NCBI GenBank assembly: GCA_017163975.1
Contig: JAFFSR010000307.1
Span: forward strand, 2,243,001-2,307,000
DNA length: 64,000 bases
Direction: 5' to 3'
Source: Anastatus disparis
Lineage: Eukaryota; Arthropoda; Insecta; Hymenoptera; Eupelmidae
A program made the position numbers and the translations under genes. This document shows positions 11,640 to 22,832 of the stretch, one piece after another. Each line of letters starts with the position of its first letter. Position 1 is the first letter of the stretch. Below the pieces are notes generated by a model. That model did not search any database. It was not told the origin of the DNA and was given only the letters and a program-made list of their open reading frames with translations.

Positions 11640-11970
11640 ATGTGCCCTCAGTCAGCTGAAATTCAGCTAAAATTTAGCTGAAAGTTAGCTAAAAGTTAGC
11701 TGAAATTAAGATAAAATTTAGCTGAAAGTTAGCTGAGAGATAGCTGAAATTAAGATAAAATTTAGCTGAAAGTTAGCTGAGAGATAGCTGAAATTCAAAT
11801 AAAATTTAGCTGAAAGTTAGCTGAGAGATAGCTGAAATTCAGATAAAATTTAGCTAAAAGTTAGCTGAGAGATAGCTGAAATTCAAATAAAATTTAGCTG
11901 AAAGTTAGCTGAGAGATAGCTGAAATTCAGATAAAATTTAGCTGAAAGTTAGCTGAGAGATAGCTGAAAT
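11640..11970. repeat. 44-bp minisatellite
   Basis: About six units with a 44-bp period, each built on TTTAGCTGAAAGTTAGCTGA, GAGATAGCTGAAATT and a short AAATAAA spacer. Within a unit AGCTGA itself recurs about every 10-12 bp. It lies upstream of the helicase fragment and may be part of the Helitron. Confidence 0.88.
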
Positions 11971-12190
11971 GTAGTTTTTGTTAGCCAATTAAGCTTAATT
12001 GATATTTAAGAACGTTCTCTTGGAAATTGATATTGATTTTCTTAAAATATCAATTTAAATTATATAAAGTAGATCTTTGTAAGCTCTTTCAATTTATATA
12101 GCATGCCATATTAATTTTTAAATAATCAGCTTCTAAAGTTGCGATATTTAACACAGGAATACTATAGTCTGCCTCTTCCTGATTTACGTT
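11971..12190. other. AT-rich spacer upstream of the helicase fragment
   Basis: No clear coding sequence. The string CAGGAATACTATAGTCTGCC and following bases may be decayed helicase sequence, but I cannot support a reading frame. Confidence 0.3.
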
Positions 12191-12901
12191 TTGCTTGATA
12201 ATATATGTCATAAAATTTATAGTTCAGAAATAATAAAAAATGAAGATTTATCAGATCGAGCTATTTTGGCATGTCACAACGAAGATGTATATATATTAAA
12301 CAAAAAAATATTAAATTTAATAAAATCAAAAGAAGTAATTTATTATAGTACTGATTGTGCAAAACATAAAGGAATCGATGCATCTGATGAGAATGTTCAA
12401 TTAAATTATCCAATAGAATATTTAAATTCTTTAAAAATACCTGGATTACCAAAACATAAATTAATTTTAAAAATTGGAGCAATAGTTATGTTAATAAGAA
12501 ATATAAGTATTAATGATGGTCTATGTAATGGGACTCGATTAAAAATATTAAAACTATACAAATATAATATTAAAGTAGTAATAATAACAGGACATAACAA
12601 AGGTAATATAGCTTTTATCCCTCGGATAACTCTTAATTCAGAAGAATCATCTAATTTACCTTTTGTATTATATCGTCAACAATTTCCTTTAGTACTAGCT
12701 TTTGCAATAACAATTAATAAATCACAAGGCCAAAGTTTCCATACTTTAGGAATATATATTCGAAGACCTTTATTTTCTCATGGTCAATTATATGTAGCTT
12801 TATCAAGATGTAAAAATCCTAAAAATTTATTTATTGAAAATATTTCAAATAACGAAAGTAAAATTAATAATATTGTATGGAAAGAAATATTTAAAGAATA
12901 A
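12191..12901 (+). pseudogene. Helitron helicase C-terminus (PIF1-like), truncated
   Basis: An open frame of 236 codons, very AT-rich. It corresponds to the last part of the Rep-helicase of Helitrons: DRAILACHNEDV, then a stretch with LKIGAIVMLIRNISINDGLC, the line RITLNSEESSNLPFVLYRQQ, and the motif ITINKSQGQSFHTLGIYI followed by FSHGQLYVALSRCK. These match the helicase V/VI region of PIF1-type helicases, and the FSHGQLYVALSR ending is typical of Helitrons. The Rep domain and the Walker A half are missing. There are no internal stops, so the fragment decayed little or was truncated recently. A DNA-virus PIF1 helicase is a less likely alternative; the nearby CTAG/hairpin terminus favours a Helitron. 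Confidence 0.85.
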
Positions 12902-13841
12902 TTCAATAAGGTTTCAAAATATAAGTAAATATATACAGTCATGATTGTTAATAAATATAAATTATAATGTTAGAAAAAAAATTTTAATTAACATAATATG
13001 AATTATTTTTAAAATTCTTAAATTTAATGTATAAATTTAAATAAATAATCTATAAAATATAAAATTTATATTTAAAAATATAAATTAAAACATTAAAATT
13101 TAAATATATTAATAAAGTAATTATTAAAAAATAATACATTTTGATATATTTTCTCTTTTTTACATACAAATTAAAAATCAAAATTTTGATTGCATTTTAT
13201 ATATAGAATAATCATTTTAAAAAATTTTTTATATTTTATATTATTGTTAGACATGGTATAATAATATTGAATTGAAAATATTTATATGATTATCCATATA
13301 CACATATGTAATCAACATAAAATTTTATGGTTATGTAGGGCTACAGGCGAAGAAAACCATGGTCTTATTTGAAATATATTTATATATAATAATAATGAAA
13401 TAATTTTATTTGATTTTAACATGTCTTAAAATCGATTAAATTTTATTAAGTTTATTTTTATAATAATATTTCATATAAGACAAAAAAAAAAAACAACGCG
13501 CTGATATCATATATTATTTAATAATTGAATTATGATATAATTATTTAATATATGATATAACAGTACCTCTTTAGGTAGTGTGGAAATCTGTCACTTTTTT
13601 TTAATTTTAAAGAAAATCTTAACTTTCTGTAATAATTGTTTAAAAAAATATAAAAATAACATATTAAATAAAATTTAATTATATATTCTGATGAAGGAAA
13701 AATTAAGCGAACAAAATCTTATAAAAGTAAAACAAACTTCATAATTTGATAAGGAAATTCAATATTTAATTTAATAGAGTCCTTAATAAGTGTATTTAAC
13801 TTCTAATAAATACTAAATGGGGGTTATGAGCAGAAGAAGCA
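12902..13841. other. Helitron 3' noncoding region
   Basis: Extremely AT-rich. It contains an AT palindrome (about 13505-13560) and CAGTACCTCTTTAGGTAGTG, which resembles the block at 61128-61185 in the second Helitron copy. Confidence 0.5.
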
Positions 13842-13856
13842 GGGGGGAACCCCCTA

Positions 13857-13857
<1 letters not shown>

Positions 13858-13925
<68 letters not shown>
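13858..13925. repeat. (TA)n microsatellite
   Basis: Nearly pure TA repeats directly after the Helitron terminus; a frame of Ile-Tyr repeats read through it is an artefact. Confidence 0.95.
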
Positions 13926-13932
<7 letters not shown>

Positions 13933-14170
13933 TCATATATATATATATATATATTTATATATTTATATAGCTAAAACAACTCATACGCCTCCTGTTCGCA
14001 CCTCCCACGCTTCAAGAGAAAAAATCTCTCGCGAAGAAAACGTTGCGAAGAAACAGAACTTGACCTAACCATAACCATTGGTGGAGATGTAAGCTCGTAT
14101 TATAAACTCAGCAATTCTTACTTAAATCCATTACTATTTAAATTACAATTATGAATTCGAATCAAATATA

Positions 14171-14412
14171 TATAATATCAACGAATATAGACGCTTATAG
14201 AAGCGTACTCTTAAATGGGAAATTTCTGCCAAAAATGAGTTACCCAGCTACTGAGGGCGCCACTACATCCCATGTATTTTTATATCTATATATATCAAAT
14301 TTTTCATATGTATAGATATACAAACAATGTTAAAGTGTTACCCAGCGTATCGAACGAAAAATTTAACCCAGAAGTACGCTTCTATAAGCGTCTATCTTCG
14401 TTGATAATATAA
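14171..14412. repeat. Foldback with about 38-bp arms
   Basis: AATATAGACGCTTATAGAAG near 14185 is mirrored by CTTCTATAAGCGTCTATCTT near 14380, extended outward by TATCAACGA and TCGTTGATA. The centre is unrelated AT-rich DNA. No ORF. Confidence 0.75.
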
Positions 14413-14780
14413 TTATTTTGTACTAATAGAATACATAATAAAAATGTAAAAATCTATAGTTACAATTAAAACAAATCTATATATAAATTTCGCCCAAGGT
14501 TTGGACAAAAAAATTTTATTTGAATATGTTTTTTTTGGTTTTTACAATAGAACTTATTTAGTCATAACCTGTCAAACACATTATAATGCAATGAATGCTA
14601 TGCATCTAAAGATTCGTTAATATGTTATTTATATCTTTCGACTTTTAAACATAAAAGAACGTATCTAAAAACTTTTGAAATCCAAAATTTATGAAAAGTT
14701 AAATTTGAAAAGCTTTATTAACGTAATATGTCATTTTTATACTCTCATTTCGTTGCTGCCGAGATGTATTATATCATGCA
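14413..14780. other. Interior of element A, no gene seen
   Basis: AT-rich without recognisable motifs. Confidence 0.4.
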
Positions 14781-15900
14781 GCAAATGCTGGGCGGCAGAA
14801 ATACTAATTAGTAACTAATTGAAATTACTAATTAGTTTTAGTCATACCCTGAAAAATACCTGATTTCTTGAAATTCAACTGGGCCTGATGACGGTATTAG
14901 GATCAAATACTATTGTATTCGAATTTTAGAAAATATCATCTTTCAGCAACAAATTAGCAACAAATTATGCCGTTCAAAAAGTTAAAATATCTTAATTAGA
15001 ACAAAAGTTACAGCAGTGTCCTTGCTAGCGTAAGACTTACACTAGCACGATCCGTGTTTCTCAGGAACGGCCGGAGCAAAGAAATGGTTTCAAGGTGGAA
15101 TTATCAGCAACAATTTAGCAACAAATTATCACTCATCAGTTTTAGTCATACTCTGAAAAATAACTGATTTCTTAAAATTCAACTGGGCCTGATGTCGGTA
15201 TTAGGGTCAAATACCATTGTTTTCGAATTTTGGAAAACATCATCTTTCAGCAACAAATTAGCAACAAATTATTACTCTTTAGTTTTAGTCATACCCTGAA
15301 AAATAACTGATTTCTTGAAATTCAACTGGGCCTGATGTCGGTATTAGGGTCAAATTCTATTGTTTTCGAATTTTGGAAAACATCATCTTTCAGCAACAAA
15401 TTAGCAACAAATTATGCCGTTTGAATCTTTAAAATATCTCAATTAGAACCAGAGTTACAGCAGTGGCCTTGCTAGCGTAAGACTTACGCTAGCACGGCCT
15501 GTGTTTCTCGGGAACGGCTGGAGCAAAAAAATTGTTTTAAGGTTGAATCATCAGCAACAAATTAGCAACAAATTATTACTTTTTAGTTTTAGTCATACCC
15601 TGAAAAATAACTGATTTCTTGAAGTTTAACTGGGCCTGATGTCGGTATTAGGGTCAAATACTATTGTTTTCAAATTTTGGAAAATATCATGATTTAGCAA
15701 CAAATTAGCAACAAATTATGCCGTTCGAATAGTTAAAATATCTTAATTAGAATAAGAGTTACAGCAGTGGCCTTGCTAGCGTAAGACTTACGCTAGCACG
15801 GCCCGTGTTTCTTGGGAACGGCTAGAGCAACAAAATTGATTTTCGCGTAACAAATTAGCAACAAATTAGCAACAAAATATGGCATTGGTTAGGTAGTGGC
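14780..15900. repeat. Right subterminal repeat array of element A (inverted)
   Basis: Contains the same units as 6890-9600 in reverse orientation, with three palindrome copies (near 15025, 15472, 15777), the first diverged. The outermost 250 bp mirror the left end almost base for base. Confidence 0.9.
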
Positions 15901-15942
15901 GTTGTCTAGTGGCTGTGCCAGCGTAATAGACGTGGTTTTCTC

Positions 15943-16289
15943 ATGTACATATGGACATAGGAGGCCGACTGCTTGAAAGCGAGGGCAATCGATACATATT
16001 AACCATGATAGATCGGTATTAACGCTGGCCAGAAGCCATCCCATTGTCAGAAATCACTGCGCTCGTAGTAGCTCGTGCATTGTTTGACACACTGATATCA
16101 AGTTATGAATCTCCAGCAGTCCTAACGACAGACCAAGGCTTAAAGTTTGAATCACAGCTGTTCAGAGCACTACTAGAAATCATTGACTATCAGCGCATGA
16201 GAACAACAGCTTACCATCCCAAGCAAATAGGATGATAGAAAGATGGCATAGAGTCCTTAAAGCTGCCATTAAATGTAATACCGACGATT
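15943..16289 (+). pseudogene. Integrase catalytic core (Ty3/gypsy pol), piece 2
   Basis: Frame with HVHMDIGG (first catalytic Asp), RYILTMIDRY then RWPEAIPLSE, AVLTTDQGLKFES (second Asp), AYHPKQ and IERWHRVLKAAIK (catalytic Glu in ERWH). This is the rve D,D(35)E core of a gypsy integrase. TAA at 16020-16022 and a frameshift near 16210 break it. The left edge is the 9-bp duplication of element A; removing element A and one duplication joins it in frame to piece 1. The right edge at 16289 is the insertion point of element B, and the frame resumes at 35680. Confidence 0.9.
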
Positions 16290-16334
16290 ACACAGCCCTA
16301 CAAAAAAAGTGTCAAAACCCACGAACCAGACCAT

Positions 16335-17515
16335 ATACATCTTATGTTTTTGGGATCGCTGAATCCGAAACCGTGGTCAGTTTGACCCCAATCACCTCAG
16401 GGTCAAGGTCGTTTGAAGGTCAAATGTACGAAATTAGTGGGAACCATATTTAAACAGTATCTGTTTATGTTTTTGGGATCGCTGAATCCGAACCCGTAAT
16501 CCGTTTGACCCCATGACCCCAGGGTCAAGGTCATTTAAAAGTCAAATCTACGAAATTAGTAGAAACCATATTTTAACAGTATATATTAATGTTTTTGGGA
16601 TCGCTGAATCCGAAACCGTGGTCAGTTTGACCCCAATCACCTCAGGGTCAAGGTCGTTTGAAGGTCAAATGTACGAAATTAGTGGGAACCATATTTAAAC
16701 AGTATCTGTTTATGTTTTTGGGGTCGCTGAATCCGAACCTGTAATCCGTTTGACCCCATGACCCCAGGGTCAAGGTCATTTAAAGGTCAAATCTACGAAA
16801 TTAGTAGAAACCATATTTTAACAGTATATATTTATGTTTTTGGGGTCGCTAAATCCAAATCCGTGATCCATTTGACCCTATGACCTCAGGGTCAAGGTCA
16901 TTTAAAGGTCAAATCTACGAAATTAGTGAAAACCATATTTTAACAGTATATATTTATGTTTTCGGAGTCACTGAATCTTAATCTGGGGGCTGTGTGACCC
17001 TATGACCTCAGATCAAGGTCATTTGAAGGTTAAATCTACGAAATTAGTGGGAACCATATTTTAACGGTATATAATTATGTTTTTGGGATCGCCGAATCCG
17101 TGGTCCGTTCGACCCCATGACCTCAGGGTCAAGGTCATTTGAAGGTCAAATCTACGAAATCAGTGGGAACCATATTTTAACCGTATATATTTATGTTTTT
17201 GGGGTCGCTGAATACGAATCCGTGGTCCGTTTGACCCCATGACCTCAGGGTCAAGGTCATTTAAAGGTCAAATCTACGAAATCAGTGGGAACCATATTTT
17301 AACCGTGTATATTTATGTTTTTGGGGTCACTAAATTCGAATCCGTGGTTCGTTTGACCCCATGACCTCAGGGTCAAGGTCATTTGTAGGTCAAATCTACG
17401 AAATTAGTGGGAACCATATTTTATCAATATACATTCATGTTTTTGGAATTGCTGAATCTGAATCCGTGGTTCGTTTGACCCCATCACCTTAAACTGAAGG
17501 TTATTCCAAGGTTAA
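16335..17515 (+). repeat. Tandem 121-bp repeats, left end of element B
   Basis: About ten units with a period of about 121 bp. Each contains TATGTTTTTGGGATCGCTGA, TTTGACCCCATGACC, the block GGGTCAAGGTCATTTGAAGG and TACGAAATTAGTGGGAACCA. Units 1 and 3 are nearly identical, as are 2 and 4, suggesting duplication of a pair of units. Confidence 0.93.
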
Positions 17516-17557
17516 GTATACAAAATTCGCTTAAAACAAACCTAAATTCATGCTATT

Positions 17558-19577
17558 TATTTTTTCTTACTATATCTCACACGTTTCTCATCAAATGATC
17601 GGTGCAAAGGTTTCCTTTTACGTTTTTTCTCAGTGGTTTTACAATCTCTTTTCAACATCTAGCAGTAATCAGCCAGCATACTAGTATCCTATCTACCTTG
17701 ATAACGCTTCTGCATTACTTTAATGTCTTGGTGAAAACGCTCTCCCTGTTCTTCACTATAATCTCCACAGTTGTCAGGAAAACCATCCAAGTGATTGTGT
17801 AGAAAATGTAATTTATAGTTCATTAGGCAACCCATTTTCCAAAAGTTCTCAACCATTTTGGATACAATTTCTTTGTATTTTGGGCTCCTGCGATTACCCA
17901 AGAAGTTTTCGGTAACTTCCTGAAAGCTAAGCCATGCAGCTCTTTTAATGTTTGTCATGGAACTAATGAACTGATCATCAGACATCATTTTCCTGATTTC
18001 TGTACCATCAAAAATACCTTTCTTTAATTTTGCATCTGATTTATTTGGAAACTGGCTTTCAAAGTATTTAAAGCACTGACCATCTTTATTCGAAGCCTTA
18101 ACAAATTGTTTCATTACACCAAGTTTTATGTGTAATGGTGAATGAGAACTTTTTTCGGGTCAACCAATAGAGTAGCTATAACGTTACTTTTTCCGACTTC
18201 GAGAGATTTTATTTTAGGCCATTTATAATTTGTATAGTGCTTTGCATGGTCTCTACTATCCCATAAGCACAAGAAACATGGCGTCTTCGTAAATCCAGAT
18301 TGCTGTTCTAACAATATTCCAGAAACTTTCAAATCGCCACATATAAGCCATTTATGCTTGTCATACTGAATTTTTTGTATTATAATTTTCAGATTGTCAT
18401 ATGTTTTCTTCATTGTAGAGGAGTGCGCTATTGGAACTGAGGCATAGTGGTTTTCGTTGTGTAGTACTACAGCTTTTAAACTTCTGTTTGATAAATCTAT
18501 GAACAATCTCCATTCTTCGACTTTATATACATTAGGCTGAATTTCATTCATCAAACCTTTTACATCTTTACAATATACTATTTTATCGCCATCATGATTT
18601 ATTTCTTTAAAATATGGTTCAAAACTATTGCTTCTTGTTCTGTAAAAAGATATTTTAGTAGAATTTGCCAACTGATTCATGGCTTTGAAAGATGAAGCTA
18701 AATGTTCTGCTCCATCTTTAGGTAAGTTGAGCTCTCTCACTAAGTCGTTTAGTTTATTTTGAGTCTATAACTTTACGCTTTTGTCTTTTTTGTCCGCTGG
18801 AAGGAAAAGGTTGTCATCGTCGTCATCATCATCATTATCACCGTTATTTTCAATTTTTTCATAACTATCGCTTTCATAGGATTCATCTTTTAAATCATTC
18901 TTATGAATGGTATCTCCATGAATGCTGCCATGGACTTCGTTGTTATCTTTATCATTATATTTTTCACTGTCGGAATCTGATTCAATTGATAGCCTCTCAA
19001 GAAAATCTAATTCTTCATCTCTTCTCGTTTTTTCGATAGGTCTTTTTACAGAAATAACATCAGCATAATTTACAGTAATTTTGTTTTTACTATTCATTCC
19101 AATAATTTTGGTGTTACAGAAGTAACAATCCTCTATTCTATCTAGTTGATACCATTTCATTGGGCTATCAAATTTAACTTTTTCATCTTCTTTTGTTTTA
19201 TCTCACATGCAAAGCATTTTGCGACATTGTTCGCAGATACTACATGGAGTCCACTTTTCTATATTTACATCTGTTCCCAATTTAAAGCAGGTTTTGTAAA
19301 TTTTTTGAAGATTTTCATTAAAATGTCTTCGAGATTTTAGCGGAGTGAATACTCCACAGACTAAACAAAAAAGATTTCTGTGCTTTGGACAAATATGCCC
19401 TCGAAATGTAGAAGGTGAATGATCCATGGTCTTTAACATAATCCCGCACGTTAGGGATCCTGGTCCGATCGCAGGTGAGTCTGCTGTTCCGGAGGTGATA
19501 ACTCTTATACCTCTCCGGAGCTCAGTATAAGAGCTTTCCGACTTTGACAAGGACAATATTAACTTGTCGTCGGACAC
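17558..19577 (-). pseudogene. Unclassified transposon gene, copy 1 (SEEQGERFHQDI family)
   Basis: Read from 19577 down. An N-terminal zinc-binding segment (HICPKHRNLFCLVCG, later CSICEQCRKMLC) probably starts at the ATG near 19442. Then come WYQLDRIEDCYFCNTKIIG, an acidic Asp-run near 18815, KISFYRTRSNSFEPYF, TPCFLCLWDSRDHAKHY, a line with KQFVKASNKDGQCFKYFESQ, FLGNRRSPKYKEIVSKMVEN, HFLHNHLDGFPDN and SEEQGERFHQDIKVMQKRYQ, ending in a basic tail. I recognise this as a protein found in very many copies in arthropod and hydrozoan genomes, usually unnamed and probably a transposase. Stops at 19203, 18765, 17689 and nearby, plus a 1-nt frameshift near 18145, break it. Several stops fall where Trp is expected (TGG to TAG). 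Confidence 0.75.
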
Positions 19578-20040
19578 ACTACAGCCTCATCCTCACACCC
19601 TAACGCCCCCCTGCAAGGCAGTGCGCTTCCACTGGCATCGTTATCTCGACAAGCTTATGAGCGGATCATTTCACACATCCCCATTTGGGGCAGTGTCACC
19701 GTCACAGTTTTTGTCGAGGCAGCAGGTAAAGGTTATTTTAACGAAAAAAATTCATGTCCAAATTTTTCTTATTTATTTAAACGTATATTTATATAATTAG
19801 AAAAGATACGCTAATTTTTTACAAAATTCTTCACGCATCACAGAAAACTCTAATGCATTTTGAAATTGTATAATGTACTATCTCACAAATAAGAGAAAAT
19901 TAAATATGATCTTTTATTCTTAAAAGTAACCTTATATTCAATTGAAATTATTCAATATTTCACAACAACCCTAAGATACCGTGGATTAGGTTTATTTTGC
20001 ATGAAATTAATATATTTGACCTTAAAATTACCTTTGTAGA
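19578..20040. other. Region upstream of transposon gene copy 1
   Basis: A GC-richer stretch (about 19440-19735) without clear homology may be the gene's 5' untranslated region and promoter. The remainder is AT-rich spacer. Confidence 0.35.
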
Positions 20041-20158
20041 TTTGACTTTAAAATCAATTTTGTAGATTTGACCTTGAAATGACCTTGATCCTGATGTGAT
20101 GGGTCGAACGGATTATGAATTCTGATTCAGCGACCTCAAAAACATAAGCTGTCCATGG
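20041..20158 (-). repeat. Single 121-bp repeat unit in inverted orientation
   Basis: Matches the right-end units (ATTTGACCTTGAAATGACCT, GATTCAGCGACCTC). It lies between the two gene copies and marks the internal junction of element B. Confidence 0.75.
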
Positions 20159-20662
20159 TCTTGTCAACATGATGACGAAGATAATGATGAAGAAGAAGAT
20201 GACAGAGTTCAATTTGATAGCCGAATGGAATGGTATCGAGCAGATGGAAGAGAGGATTGTTACTGCTGCCACACCGAAATTATTGGAATTAATAGTAAAC
20301 ATAAAACAAACGTAAATTATGCTGATGTCATTTCTGTAAAAATACCTATCGAAAAAACAAGAAGAAATGAAGAAATAGATCTTCTTGAGAGGTTATCAAT
20401 TGAATCAGATTCCAACAATGAAAAACACGATGATAAAGATAACAACGAAGTCCATGACGGCATTCATGGAGATACAATCGATAAGAATAATTTAAAAGAT
20501 GAATCCTATGAAAGCGATAGTTATGAAAAAACTGAAAATTACGATGATGATGATGATGATGACGATGACGATGACGACCTTTTCCTTCCAGCGGGACAAA
20601 AAAACAAAAGCGTAAAGTTATGGATTTAAAATAAACCAAATGACTTAGTTAAAGAGCTTAAC
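20159..20662 (+). pseudogene. Unclassified transposon gene, copy 2, 5' part
   Basis: Plus-strand homologue of 18765-19200: MEWYRADGREDCYCCHTEII, VISVKIPIEKTRRNEE, NNEVHDGIHGDTIDKN and an Asp-run near 20545-20577. The N-terminal zinc segment of copy 1 is missing; the sequence passes directly from a 121-bp repeat unit into the gene. One position that is a stop in copy 1 is Trp here. The gene is split at 20662 by a 13.6-kb insertion and continues at 34245. Confidence 0.75.
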
Positions 20663-21610
20663 TTATAGTCTGCAGTACAGAATCCTTTTTAAAAAATGAT
20701 TACCACATACTTAGAACTTTGTAAGCGGCTTCATTTTGTCAAGTCTACTAAACTTTTCATCTACAAAAACTCTCAAAACCGCTGCGTTTTTTAATAATTA
20801 ATTATTAAACACGTCGATTCGACGATGTATTGTTATGCAACGACCACATACTTTTTTTTTACATGGAACTAAAAGATATTTTTATAACAAAAATCAAATA
20901 ATGTATGGCCGACAAAAATAATTCTGCATTAGATGAGTCTACCATTTGAATTATGTCGATTGGACGGGGTTATGTTATGCGATGACCACATAGCCAATTT
21001 TTATGGGATTGCTTGATAATTAATTATGAAACCATAAGATCATAATGTCCGACAAATTTTTTGCAGATTTTTTTTAGTCCAACAATCAGAACATGTCATT
21101 GTTACGAGGTATGGTTTTGTGATTACCATATGTCGGACAAGGGTATGAGGTGTCACATAATATCATTTTATGTATTAAAAGGGCAATGACCGACAAAAAT
21201 ATTGTATCTTTACATCAGACCGACAAAAAAAGATTTATAATTAACGCGTCACCTATGTATGTGTCATATAAAGAACACGTAGTTCAAAATTATCTAATAA
21301 AATTTAAATTTATATTTTGCACAAATGAAACTAGTTAGTATGATCAAGTAGACATAGAAAAATACATTCACATTTTTTAATTTTTGAAATTAATTTTTTT
21401 TTCCAATTTTTACAGATATTTTTATAAGTACGAAAATGAAAAAAAATTAAATTCTTAGAATAATCTAATTTTGCAGCTATGGTTGTTATTTTCATAACGT
21501 CAAAAATTATACGTCATTTTTGTGTCATCTTAATAAAAGATTTTCATAGAAGGATCAAAATACTATTAATAAAACATGCCTCTTATTTTTTAATATAATT
21601 ATCTGATTAA

Positions 21611-22295
21611 GGGGACCAGGTACTATTGAAACTTGAGAAATTCAAATATGAATGATTAAAAATGTATTGCTTTTATCCAAGGAAATAAATTTTTTGAAAA
21701 AATACATATGTTTCAGAAGACTTTTTATTTCTGAAACTTTTATCTATCTTGAAAATTCAACTTATGGTCCCCGTTAACATTCTGGTACTGAAAACAGATT
21801 GGTCGCAAGGGTTTTTTCAAGAGTTTTCATCTGATCTTGATGAAATTTGGTGGAGATTTCCAAAATCATATTAGAATCCACATGAGCAAGAGACATTCCT
21901 AAAAAATTCAAATAAAAAAATTTTCTAAAAGAAATCAATTTTTTTAAAAATTTGTTTATTTATTTTTATAAATAATAAGTTAATACACAAATTAGCATAT
22001 ATATATTTATAATTTGCTATGCTCATTAATTCTAATATAATTTTAAAAATCTCCACCAAATTTCATAAAGATCCGATGAAAACTCATGAAAAAACTTTGC
22101 GACCAATCTGTTTTTAGTACCAGAATGTGAACGGAGACCATCAGTTGAATTTTTAAGATAGATAAAAGTTTCAGAAATAAAAAGTCTTCTGAAAAATAAA
22201 TATTTTTTTAAAAAATTTTTTCCTTTTGGATAAAAGTAATAAATTTTTAATTATTCATATTCAAATTTTTCAAGTTTTAATAGTACCTGGTCCCC
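21611..22295. mobile_element. TTAA-flanked MITE, family 2
   Basis: GGGGACCAGGTACTATTGAA at the left is mirrored by TTTTAATAGTACCTGGTCCC at the right, with TTAA at 21607-21610 and 22296-22299. Arms of roughly 300 bp pair across most of the element. Confidence 0.88.
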
Positions 22296-22832
22296 TTAAT
22301 GGGGCATTTAGAGAGTAGGTATGTATTGTACGCGGTACATGCGTAGACAATGACATGAAATACATTATTTGTTATTAACTATTTATTATTCGCAATCAAA
22401 GGTTTTAAATTCGATATTGAAACATCTAATTTATAGCAACTTTCGTAAACTATAAAACGATGTTATTTTTAGGGTGGATAACTGGCGCAATGTTATCCTT
22501 GTTTTTGAGTCATTGCCTAGCAGTAAAACTCGGGTATTAAGTGCCCGTCAGTCAAAGTATTCTGTATTTAATTATTTATGACGCAGATATTAATTCCGTT
22601 TTTATTTTAAGAAAATTAATCAAATTTTATTATGATACTTCTATTGTAATTATTTTTGTTTTATTATTTAGTTATTAAAGATTAATATATAAAAAAAGAA
22701 CGTAAAAGAAAAATAATTTTAATATTTTCTAATTTGAAATTCGCGAATTTATTTTATGAATGATATGTTAGTTCCTTAACTTCCTTATTTATTAGATATA
22801 TTTACTTTCCGTTCTAAAAGGCATTAATAACC

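Larger units (their letters stand above)
11580..13857 (+). mobile_element. Helitron remnant (3' end defined, 5' end guessed)
   Basis: The 3' terminus is CTAG at 13854-13857, immediately after a GGGGG-AA-CCCCC hairpin and followed by T, as expected for a Helitron inserted between A and T. A Helitron-type helicase C-terminus lies upstream. A second 3' end of the same style lies on the minus strand at 60402, and the two share an internal block (about 13490-13590 and 61128-61185). The element appears to sit in a TA microsatellite, since TA repeats lie at 11531-11578 and from 13858. A TC start near 11588 is possible but not proven. Confidence 0.6.
6869..15933. mobile_element. Element A: 9.1-kb foldback-like transposon inserted in integrase
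   Basis: It is flanked by the 9-bp duplication GGTTTTCTC (6860-6868 and 15934-15942). The termini are inverted repeats starting ACGTCTATTACGCTGGCACA, and the inverted similarity continues for at least 250 bp with few differences. Subterminal regions are long arrays of related units. A 9-bp duplication with long repeat-filled inverted ends recalls Drosophila Foldback (FB) elements and the MuDR/Rehavkus group. No matching transposase is seen; the interior holds a Helitron remnant, a minisatellite and AT-rich DNA. It splits the integrase exactly before the first catalytic Asp (HVHMDIGG). Confidence 0.85.

Noticed and set aside
13817..14068. Open frame with Ile-Tyr repeats
   Set aside because: It is a reading of a TA microsatellite.
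16335..17515. CRISPR-like array
   Set aside because: The 121-bp units repeat head to tail without unique spacers, and the DNA is eukaryotic; they are terminal repeats of a transposon.
20346..20639. Minus-strand frame with a His-rich run
   Set aside because: Antisense shadow of the acidic Asp-run of transposon gene copy 2.
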